The position numbers were made by a program, and so were the translations under genes. The notes below the pieces were generated by a model. The model was not told the origin of the DNA and searched no databases. It saw only the letters and a list, made by a program, of their open reading frames with translations. 5,554 nucleotides of DNA from Anaerolineales bacterium (GTDB lineage: Bacteria; Chloroflexota; Anaerolineae; Anaerolineales; Villigracilaceae): assembly GCA_016789485.1 (NCBI GenBank), contig JAEURE010000200.1, positions 1 through 5,554 on the forward strand, given 5' to 3'. Positions 1 to 5,554 of the stretch are shown piece by piece. Position 1 is the first letter of the stretch; every line of letters starts with the position of its first letter.

Positions 1-63
1 GAGTTCAAGTAGATTCTCTATTTCATTATAGATCGGAGCAATGATTGAATAAATGATTTTCAT
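1..63 (-). CDS. Family 2 glycosyltransferase, N-terminal fragment (runs off left edge)
   Basis: Only the first 21 codons are in the window. They read MKIIYSIIAPIYNE followed by IENLLEL. This is the classic opening of a GT-A fold family 2 glycosyltransferase: a short beta strand, then the (I/A)P.YNE nucleotide-sugar-binding turn, then a helix rich in E, N and L. Such enzymes transfer a sugar from a nucleotide-sugar to a lipid, polyprenyl phosphate or glycan at the cytoplasmic face of the membrane. The polyprenyl-phosphate (dolichol-phosphate mannosyltransferase-like) group often starts this way, but the acceptor cannot be told from 21 residues. The ATG overlaps the TGA of the AI-2E transporter gene in an ATGA, and no clear Shine-Dalgarno is seen, so its translation is probably coupled to the upstream gene. 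The call rests on a short but distinctive motif. Confidence 0.7.
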   Translation of the reverse strand, partial: MKIIYSIIAPIYNEIENLLEL

Positions 64-1220
64 GAATTCTTTTTCTTTTCACGTTTCGGGATTCGAGCTT
101 GCGGTTGCAGCTTATCGGCAGGAGGACCAAATTGACGGGAGTCTTCCTCTGCAAACGGAGGCAACCCCAAAATTCGGCGCTGTAAATATTTATAAACCAC
201 AATTACAGAAGCCAGCAATGGCACAATCAGCAGGGCACCCATGATGCCTTCCAGAATCGTGGCAATCATGATCGAAATAAAGATCAAAGCCTCATTCATG
301 TGCAGGCTGCGCCCCATGATATACGGACGCAGTAGAAAATTCTTCAAATTGATCAAAACAAGATATACAATGAAAACAATGACAGCCACCCAGGCGTTGG
401 ACAGCGGAATCCAGCTGGAGCCTTCGAGCAACGCCACAGCCACAGCCACAGCCACAGCAAGGAATGGGCCCACATCTGGTATGAGGGTAAAAAAACCAGC
501 AATCACACCCAACACCAGCGCGCCAGGGATGCCCATAATAGTCCATGCAATGGTAAAGACAATACCAACCACCACCATAAGTACGATCTGTCCGCGCAGG
601 TAAGCCATCCACACTTCGCGCAGGCGGGAATACAACTCGTGCATGTCCTCTTGGTATTCCAACGGAGCAAGCCCGATAATGGCTTGCCGCATACGCGGCC
701 ATTCACTCATGAACAAATGGACGCTGACGATGATCACTAAAAACCACAAAACACTGACGGATGTAGTTTCAAGCAAAGCCAGCGCTTCTTCGGGCAGGGG
801 CGTAAGTACGGCATCCTGCACATGGGAAAGACTCTCGCCAAGTTGTTCAAAATGAAAGACCATTCCGCCAAATTCAACGGGATCTGATAAAGTCCGACTC
901 ACTTCCCGTGAAAGATCAAGCAGGTCCTGAGCCACAATCTTTATCTCATCAAAAAAGATCGGGGTCAAAGTGGCGGGCACACCCACTAAAAAAACCAGTG
1001 CCGAAAAATAAACGATATTCACCGACACCGTACGCGATAACCTTGTTCGAGTTGTCAAATACCCCACGGCGGGGCTGATCAAATAAGCAACAAATGCCGC
1101 GATGACCAATGCCTTCACTGCTTCATGTGCGTAAATCAGCAACGCAATAAAAGCGAAAAAGAGGATCAAAGCAACTGTGTAACGAAACGGCCTACTCCAT
1201 TTTTTTTGTTCAACACTCAT
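60..1220 (-). CDS. AI-2E family transporter (UPF0118/DUF20 membrane protein)
   Basis: This is a 386-residue polytopic inner-membrane protein, a normal length for the family. Hydrophobic segments lie at roughly 14-31, 33-55, 67-90, 152-171, 210-231, 233-265, 275-297 and 310-343. A hydrophilic, partly amphipathic stretch (about 91-150) follows the third segment, as is typical. Family marks include GFFTLIPDVGP (242-252), which matches the usual L(I)P..GP motif, and LRPYIMGRSLHMN (297-309), which matches the usual P.(I/V).G..L.(M/L).P region. The C-terminal tail (about 354-386) is hydrophilic and lysine/arginine-rich. Members have been linked to autoinducer-2 export (TqsA) and, in some cases, to Na+/H+ exchange, so the substrate here is unknown. 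The start ATG overlaps the thrC stop (ATGA), with a weak AAGAG six bases upstream. The stop in turn overlaps the next gene. An exact (Ala-Val)4 run at 255-262 is encoded by a hexanucleotide repeat. Confidence 0.9.
   Translation of the reverse strand: MSVEQKKWSRPFRYTVALILFFAFIALLIYAHEAVKALVIAAFVAYLISPAVGYLTTRTRLSRTVSVNIVYFSALVFLVGVPATLTPIFFDEIKIVAQDLLDLSREVSRTLSDPVEFGGMVFHFEQLGESLSHVQDAVLTPLPEEALALLETTSVSVLWFLVIIVSVHLFMSEWPRMRQAIIGLAPLEYQEDMHELYSRLREVWMAYLRGQIVLMVVVGIVFTIAWTIMGIPGALVLGVIAGFFTLIPDVGPFLAVAVAVAVALLEGSSWIPLSNAWVAVIVFIVYLVLINLKNFLLRPYIMGRSLHMNEALIFISIMIATILEGIMGALLIVPLLASVIVVYKYLQRRILGLPPFAEEDSRQFGPPADKLQPQARIPKREKKKNS
433..458. repeat. Hexanucleotide tandem repeat (GCCACA)4 plus GC, inside the AI-2E transporter gene
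   Basis: Four exact copies of GCCACA, followed by a partial GC, are visible on the plus strand. On the coding strand they read as alternating GCT GTG codons and give Ala-Val four times (residues 255-262). The site is in a predicted membrane helix just after the LIPDVGP motif. The unit is six bases, so gain or loss of a copy would keep the frame and change the helix by two residues. Confidence 0.9.
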
Positions 1221-2485
1221 AATATTCTCTTCACTGCATCTAAAGTTGGTTCAATAATCGGCGCGGAATGAACCGCCCGCATTGCAGCGCGGACATCCTT
1301 TAAACCGCTGCCAGTATTCAATACAAGAATAGGATGATCGCTTCCCACTACACCCAAGCTTGTTGCCTTGACCAAACCAGCATAAGCCGCCGCCCCGGCA
1401 GGTTCAGGAAAGACTCCCATCGTTCCCAACTCTGCAATGGACTTGATAATCTCATCATCGGTCACGGTGATATAGGTGCCGTCAGTTTGCTGCGCCGCAC
1501 GTACTGCACGGACTCCATCACGCGGCAGATCCACTGAAATACTGTCTGCTATGGTCGTAGCTGAAACAGGTGTAATGGTTTCCGTGTTTGCATGAAAAGC
1601 ATTTGCAATCGCAGCAGAACCCTCCGCCTGTACACCGATAATGCGGGGCAAATTCGGAATCCAACCCAGGGTCAGCAGGTCTTTGAAACCCTTGTGAATT
1701 CCTGAAATAATATTCCCATCTCCCACCGAGACGAAAATGGTCAGAGGCGGATGATCATCCAAGGTACTGTCCTGTTTATGCCAATCACGATGAGCTTCAA
1801 CCCACCATTCCCAAATCTCAAAGGCGGCGGTCTTTTTGCCTTCCACGGTAAACGGATTGTAGCCTGTATTACGGCAATACCAGCCAAACTCATCAGCAGC
1901 TTTGACAGTAAGATCAAACGCATCATCATAGGTTCCGTCCACTAAAATCACTTTCGCACCGAAAATCAATAACTGCGCTACCTTCGCCTGCGGCGCAGAC
2001 TTGGGCGCGAAGATGACAGCCTTTTGTCCCACCGCCGCGGACATACCCGCCAAGGCTGCGCCGGCATTACCAGTAGATGCTGTCACAACCACTTCTGCTT
2101 TAATCTCACGCGCCCGAGTCACCACCACTGCACTGGCACGATCTTTGAAAGAAGCCGTGGGATTGCGCGATTCATCCTTAAGCCAGAGATGTTTGAGGTT
2201 AAGGCTCTTTGCCAGTCGCGGCAGGGCAAAGACCGGGGTCCAGCCTGCGGCGTGCAAAGGAGTAGAATCACCCTGGGGTTCATCCACAGGCAAAAGAGGC
2301 AGATACTTCCAAAGAGAAGGTTCGGTCCGCGAGGTGATATCTTCAGGTTGGAATTTTTTCCTGATCACATCATAATCAAGGACAACATCGAGATTTCCAC
2401 CGTCTTTTGGACAGGTGTATGTAACCTGTCCTTGCAGGTATTCGGTACCACAAAGCGAGCATTTATAGCCAGTGAAGTTTTTCAT
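1217..2485 (-). CDS. thrC: Threonine synthase-like PLP enzyme with N-terminal zinc ribbon
   Basis: This 422-residue fold-type II PLP enzyme probably converts O-phospho-L-homoserine to L-threonine and phosphate in the cytoplasm, the last step of threonine synthesis. Residues 9-28 form a zinc-ribbon-like knuckle (C9, C12, C25) in which the fourth ligand position is Asp28 instead of Cys. GDSTPL (72-77) precedes the catalytic domain. The PLP Schiff-base lysine is K114 in NPTASFKDRA, and TASTGNAG (136-143) is the substrate/cofactor Asn loop. VSVGDGNIISG (253-263) takes the place of the PLP-phosphate glycine loop but differs from the common G.GGN form. FPEPAGAAAYAGL and NTGSGLKD lie near the C-terminus. 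About 20 residues rich in Trp, His and Asp (228-248) lie just before the glycine loop and look like an insertion. The ATG at 2485 is the only start that keeps the zinc knuckle; an in-frame TAA lies upstream. The gene is probably first in its operon. Other fold-II enzymes acting on phosphorylated amino acids (for example cysteate synthase) are a less likely alternative. Confidence 0.83.
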   Translation of the reverse strand: MKNFTGYKCSLCGTEYLQGQVTYTCPKDGGNLDVVLDYDVIRKKFQPEDITSRTEPSLWKYLPLLPVDEPQGDSTPLHAAGWTPVFALPRLAKSLNLKHLWLKDESRNPTASFKDRASAVVVTRAREIKAEVVVTASTGNAGAALAGMSAAVGQKAVIFAPKSAPQAKVAQLLIFGAKVILVDGTYDDAFDLTVKAADEFGWYCRNTGYNPFTVEGKKTAAFEIWEWWVEAHRDWHKQDSTLDDHPPLTIFVSVGDGNIISGIHKGFKDLLTLGWIPNLPRIIGVQAEGSAAIANAFHANTETITPVSATTIADSISVDLPRDGVRAVRAAQQTDGTYITVTDDEIIKSIAELGTMGVFPEPAGAAAYAGLVKATSLGVVGSDHPILVLNTGSGLKDVRAAMRAVHSAPIIEPTLDAVKRIL

Positions 2486-2500
2486 AGCCTCATAATTTTA
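2486..2500 (-). promoter_or_regulatory. Possible thrC promoter -10 (TAAAAT) and very close GAGG ribosome-binding site
   Basis: On the minus strand TAAAAT (2495-2500) matches five of six bases of a sigma-70 -10 box. The best hexamer 17 bases upstream is TTCAAC, only a 3/6 match to -35. GAGG (2488-2491) lies only 2 nt from the thrC ATG, closer than is usual. If the TAAAAT is used, transcription would start about 3 nt before the ATG, giving an almost leaderless message. A weaker alternative is TTGCAA in the palindrome arm with TATCCA 16 bases further on. This is prediction only. Confidence 0.3.
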
Positions 2501-2522
2501 CCCGATATGGATATTCAGTTGA

Positions 2523-2558
2523 AAAGGACTTGCAAGATCCGGATCTTGCAAGTCCTTT
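2523..2558 (-). terminator. Perfect 36-bp palindrome, likely terminator of the molybdenum hydroxylase operon
   Basis: The arm AAAGGACTTGCAAGATCC (2523-2540) is followed directly by its exact reverse complement (2541-2558). In RNA this would fold as a 16-bp stem with a CCGG tetraloop. It begins 16 nt after the TAA of the Fe-S/Mo gene, and its 3' arm on the minus strand ends in a short run of four T residues. That position and shape fit intrinsic termination, although the U tract is short and the stem is only about half GC. It separates the molybdenum-enzyme genes from thrC. It could equally be one copy of a dispersed intergenic repeat or a protein-binding palindrome. Confidence 0.65.
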
Positions 2559-2574
2559 ATTGGGTTCAGCCTGT

Positions 2575-5367
2575 TTATTGACTATTTCTTTCCCACAACT
2601 CCCTTGCGATCATTTCCTGATCCACGGGAGTCTTATCAACCCTCACACCCACTGCATTGTAGATCGCATTCGTGATGGCGGGCGTGGTTGGGATACTGCA
2701 AATCTCTCCCACGCCTTTCGCTCCATAAGGTCCTGTTGACACAGGATGTTCTACAATAATGGAGGTGATCTCCGGTGTGAGCATAATGCCAGGGACACGG
2801 TAACGTGCAAGGTGATCCGTGACAACATTTCCATTCTCAACGAGGAATTCTTCAGTAAGACAATTGCCAAGCCCCATCATCACGCCGCCTTCGATCTGTC
2901 CCTGCAGGCCAAGCGGATTGACCGCCATGCCCACATCATTGGCAGAGATGACTTTCAGTACGCGCACTTCACCCGTCAGCTTGTTGACTTCCACTTTAGC
3001 GGCTTGCACACCGAACGAGAATGCGAAGTGCATGTCACCGCCAGTGCCAAGAGGTTGGGTCTTCGGCGCTTCGTACATGTAGCGGACTATTGGCTGTTTA
3101 CCCAAGGCAGTCATTTCTTTATAAACTTCCGCATAGGTCATCGAATGTCCATTGACGTGGACAATGCCATTCTCAAAACGAATCTGCTCGGGACGGATAT
3201 CGTATTTTTCAGCCATCGTAGCGGTGATCTCTTCACGCAGAGTCTTTGCGGCATAGCGGGATGCATTGCCTGTCACAAAGGTCTGGCGTGAAGCGGTCGT
3301 TGGGCCGCCATTGGGAGTCAGGTCAGTATCCATGACAAGGACGCGAACTTGTTCAGGAGCAACTGACATTTCTTCGGAAACAACCAAACGCATCACAGTG
3401 ACGAGTCCCTGACCCAATTCAGCAGCAGAACTGCGGACCTGGAAAGTACCGTCTTCGTAAAGTTCAACATCTGCGCCAGAGATATCAGGCGCGCCGCCGC
3501 CAAGGCCTGTGTTCTTGTAAGCCGCGGCAAAGCCCCAGGCGCGAACCAGATTCGGTTGAGCAGGATCAGTGATCGGCTTGAAAGGATGCGGGTTCGTCTT
3601 CCTCATCTCTGCATCCACGCGGTCAATACATTCCACCAAGCCAACAGATTCTTTCAATTCCTGTCCTGTGTTCGTGATGCTGCCAACATGCAACGAATTC
3701 ATGCGGCGCAGCTCAACAGGTTCAATATTTAATTTCTCGGCGAGCATGTCCATCATCGACTCAACGGCGAATGCAGATTGTGTAACGCCGAAACCACGGA
3801 ACGCGCCCGCGGGCGGGTTGTTTGTGTACATGGCATAGCAATCCGCGCGGACATTTGGAATGTCATACGGGCCAGCGGAGTGCGTGGTAGCGCGGGTCAT
3901 CACCTTTTCACCAAGCGACGCGTACGCGCCAGTATCACCGTAAAGTTCTGTTTCCGCTGCAACGAGTCGGCCATCTTTCTTCGCGCCGATCTTCACGCGG
4001 ATCTGCGTGGCGTGGCGCTTCGGATGCACGAGCAAACTTTCGTGGCGGTCAAACAATAATTTCACGGGACGCTGGGTCACGTTCGCGAGCAAAGCCACAT
4101 GGATCTGTCCCATGATGTCTTCCTTGCCGCCGAAACCGCCGCCCATCAATTGCCCAACCACACGCACACGCGACTCGTACCAACCCAATGCGCGCGCAAC
4201 CTGCGTTTTATCCTGATACGGAATTTGCGAGCCGACATAAATTTCCATGCGGCCATCGGGCAGCGGCACACCAATGCTGCATTCAGGTTCAATGAAAGCA
4301 TGGTCGGTGGTCGGCGTATGGAAGGTGTGCTCAAGGATCACATCAGACTCGGCAAAGCCTTTGTCCATGTCACCTTTGCGGACTTTGATGTGCTTGAGCA
4401 AATTCCCATTTTCGTGGATCTGCGGAACGCCTTCCTGACGAGCCTGCACTGGATTTGTGATAACTGGCTGGAGATCAAATTCCGCCTCAATCAACGCGGA
4501 CGCCTGATCGGCGATCTCCTGAGATTCTGCTGCAACGATGGCAATTGCATCGCCAACATAGCGAACTCTTTCCCCAACGCCTACCATCACGGGCCAATCG
4601 TAAATGACCAGCCCATGAGTCTTTTCGCCGGGGATATCTGCCGCGGTCAAAACAGAGACAACACCGGGCAAAGCCTTGGCTTTGGAAATATCCAGCTTCG
4701 TCAAAACCCCATGCGGGATCATGGCGCGGTGTGCCTTGGCATACAACATGCCATCGAATTTCAAGTCATCTGTGAAAATCGCTTCGCCTGTGACCTTTTC
4801 AACTGCTTCGGGACGCAAGTGGCTGCGCCCAACTGTTTTGTGGTCGTGAACAGAATCGGGGATATGGGTTGGCTTCTGGACGGGTTCACCTGTCCGCAAG
4901 GCTTGAGCGGCAGCAATGATGGCATTCTCGATGGATGGATACCCCGCGCAACGGCAAAGTGTATCTTTGAGAGCAAAACGAATATCGGCGCTGTCAGGAT
5001 TCGGGTTGCGCTTGAGCAAAGCGTACGCAGTAAGAATTTGCCCGGGGATGCAGAATCCGCATTGCACAGCGCCGTGTTCCACAAAGGCTTCCTGCAATGG
5101 ATGAAGTTTCATTTCATCGTGAACACGCTCTGCCAAACCTTCAATGGTGACGATGGTCTTGCCATCCGCACGTTCGGCGGGATAGACACAGGACATCATC
5201 GGGTCGCCGTTCACAAGGACGGTACATGCTCCGCACTCGGCTTCTTCACAACCAATCTTGGTACCAGTCAGTCGCAATCGCTCACGCAGCAGGGTAGATA
5301 AAGTTTCGCCTGCAACAGAGTCCACTGTATATTGTTTGCCATTTACTGAAAGATTTATTTTTGACAT
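2575..5367 (-). CDS. Xanthine dehydrogenase-family molybdenum hydroxylase, fused [2Fe-2S] and Mo-cofactor subunits
   Basis: This 930-residue protein joins the small iron-sulfur and large molybdenum subunits. Residues 1-78 are a plant-type ferredoxin domain with cluster ligands C40, C45, C48 and C60. Residues 80-155 are the helical second-cluster domain (C103, C106, C138, C140; QCGFC and CRCAGY). A short linker (about 160-176) leads to the Mo half: hammerhead domain (about 190-300), then two MoCo-binding domains. Visible active-site equivalents of bovine xanthine oxidase are Q381 (Gln767), E416 in GGFGGKE (Glu802), R492 (Arg880), F526 in FRGFG (Phe914) and E888 in GVGE (catalytic Glu1261). AELGQG is at 649-654. 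Having both the Glu802 and Arg880 equivalents favours xanthine, hypoxanthine or a related N-heterocycle over aldehydes. The start at 5367 has AGGA 8 nt upstream and follows the FAD-subunit gene by 10 nt. No signal peptide is seen, so it is cytoplasmic. The fused layout recalls Desulfovibrio aldehyde oxidoreductase (Mop). Exact substrate is inferred. Confidence 0.88.
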   Translation of the reverse strand: MSKINLSVNGKQYTVDSVAGETLSTLLRERLRLTGTKIGCEEAECGACTVLVNGDPMMSCVYPAERADGKTIVTIEGLAERVHDEMKLHPLQEAFVEHGAVQCGFCIPGQILTAYALLKRNPNPDSADIRFALKDTLCRCAGYPSIENAIIAAAQALRTGEPVQKPTHIPDSVHDHKTVGRSHLRPEAVEKVTGEAIFTDDLKFDGMLYAKAHRAMIPHGVLTKLDISKAKALPGVVSVLTAADIPGEKTHGLVIYDWPVMVGVGERVRYVGDAIAIVAAESQEIADQASALIEAEFDLQPVITNPVQARQEGVPQIHENGNLLKHIKVRKGDMDKGFAESDVILEHTFHTPTTDHAFIEPECSIGVPLPDGRMEIYVGSQIPYQDKTQVARALGWYESRVRVVGQLMGGGFGGKEDIMGQIHVALLANVTQRPVKLLFDRHESLLVHPKRHATQIRVKIGAKKDGRLVAAETELYGDTGAYASLGEKVMTRATTHSAGPYDIPNVRADCYAMYTNNPPAGAFRGFGVTQSAFAVESMMDMLAEKLNIEPVELRRMNSLHVGSITNTGQELKESVGLVECIDRVDAEMRKTNPHPFKPITDPAQPNLVRAWGFAAAYKNTGLGGGAPDISGADVELYEDGTFQVRSSAAELGQGLVTVMRLVVSEEMSVAPEQVRVLVMDTDLTPNGGPTTASRQTFVTGNASRYAAKTLREEITATMAEKYDIRPEQIRFENGIVHVNGHSMTYAEVYKEMTALGKQPIVRYMYEAPKTQPLGTGGDMHFAFSFGVQAAKVEVNKLTGEVRVLKVISANDVGMAVNPLGLQGQIEGGVMMGLGNCLTEEFLVENGNVVTDHLARYRVPGIMLTPEITSIIVEHPVSTGPYGAKGVGEICSIPTTPAITNAIYNAVGVRVDKTPVDQEMIARELWERNSQ

Positions 5368-5375
5368 ACCAGTAA

Positions 5376-5379
5376 TCCT
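5376..5379 (-). promoter_or_regulatory. Ribosome-binding site (AGGA) fixing the start of the fused Fe-S/Mo gene
   Basis: AGGA lies 8 nt before the ATG at 5367 and overlaps the TAG stop of the FAD-subunit gene. It supports this ATG over the more upstream in-frame ATG at 5544, which lies inside the FAD-subunit gene in another frame. Confidence 0.6.
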
Positions 5380-5554
5380 ATTCTGCGCGTTTCCACGCGG
5401 TGTCCAACACATCCTTGAATAAACCACCAACGATATGCTTGCGATAATCTGCGCCAGCGCGGCGGGCACTGCTGCGGAATTTGGCTTGTCCGAGCAGAGA
5501 GTTGAGGGTATAGCTGAAAGTTTCGTCGTTAAGAGATTGTCCACGCAAGGCGGC
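5378..5554 (-). CDS. FAD-binding subunit of molybdenum hydroxylase, C-terminal fragment (runs off right edge)
   Basis: The last 58 residues and a TAG stop are present. The frame reads AALRGQSLNDETF, then a helix containing FRSSARRAGADYRKH, then IVGGLFKDVLDTAWKRAE. The pattern of a small-residue helix followed by R(A)..DYR...V..L...L..A is the end of the CoxM/XdhB flavoprotein C-terminal domain, where substrate-supply and CO dehydrogenase FAD subunits finish. The protein would carry FAD and take electrons from the [2Fe-2S] clusters of the fused partner, passing them to NAD+ or another acceptor. Its stop is 10 nt before the partner's ATG, so the two are surely in one operon, in the order FAD subunit then Fe-S/Mo subunit. 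The N-terminal FAD-binding domain is outside the window. The frame had no start in the window because the gene is cut, but its conserved ending is clear. Confidence 0.85.
   Translation of the reverse strand, partial: AALRGQSLNDETFSYTLNSLLGQAKFRSSARRAGADYRKHIVGGLFKDVLDTAWKRAE

Noticed and set aside
292..702. A cysteine-, glycine- and tyrosine-rich 136-codon frame on the minus strand
   Set aside because: It is a frame-shifted reading of the AI-2E transporter gene; the Cys/Gly-rich composition comes from the GCCACA repeat and Ala/Val codons read out of frame.
2486..2574. A riboswitch or threonine/isoleucine leader-peptide attenuator before thrC
   Set aside because: The gap is only 89 nt, is largely taken up by the palindrome, and holds no short frame with runs of Thr or Ile codons and no recognisable riboswitch core.
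2024..2581. A 185-codon plus-strand frame crossing the thrC start and the palindrome
   Set aside because: It is antisense to the conserved zinc ribbon and PLP-lysine region of thrC and shows no domain or clear ribosome-binding site.
4099..5301. A 400-codon open frame on the plus strand opposite the Fe-S/Mo gene
   Set aside because: It lies codon-on-codon antisense to a strongly conserved gene, so it stays open simply because the sense gene lacks TTA, CTA and TCA codons there. Its translation shows no recognisable domain and is rich in His, Asn and Arg in a way typical of shadow frames.
5368..5544. A 59-residue N-terminal extension of the Fe-S/Mo protein from an upstream ATG at 5544
   Set aside because: The extension overlaps the conserved C-terminus of the FAD subunit in another frame, and the ferredoxin domain begins right at the ATG at 5367, which has its own AGGA site.

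Overview
The window looks like a stretch of ordinary bacterial chromosome of moderate GC. All genes that can be supported lie on the minus strand, so in gene order the window reads from its right end to its left. The combination suggests a Chloroflexota-type anaerobe, perhaps Anaerolineae: a fused [2Fe-2S]/molybdenum xanthine-dehydrogenase-family protein behind its FAD subunit, and a zinc-ribbon threonine synthase. That placement is an impression from protein style, not a demonstrated assignment.

Right block (about 2575-5554): the last 58 residues of a FAD-binding subunit (CoxM/XdhB type) are followed, after 10 nt, by a 930-residue protein. This protein joins the two-cluster iron-sulfur subunit and the molybdenum-cofactor subunit in one chain. 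Together they should form a molybdenum hydroxylase: substrate is oxidised at the Mo centre, electrons pass through two [2Fe-2S] clusters to FAD, then to an acceptor. The pocket residues look xanthine/purine-like rather than aldehyde-like. The block ends at a perfect 36-bp palindrome that looks like a terminator.

Left block (1-2485): a separate transcription unit probably starts in the 89-nt gap and carries threonine synthase (thrC), an AI-2E-family membrane transporter, and the first 21 codons of a family 2 glycosyltransferase that runs off the left edge. Both junctions are 4-nt ATGA stop/start overlaps, so the three genes are probably translationally coupled although their functions are not obviously related.

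No RNA genes, CRISPR arrays, insertion sequences or phage genes were seen. The only gene-free stretch is the 89-nt gap at 2486-2574. I found no clearly new system. The points most worth a second look are the palindrome, the in-frame (Ala-Val)4 hexanucleotide repeat in the transporter, the altered PLP-phosphate loop and zinc ribbon of the threonine synthase, and the fused subunit layout of the molybdenum enzyme.
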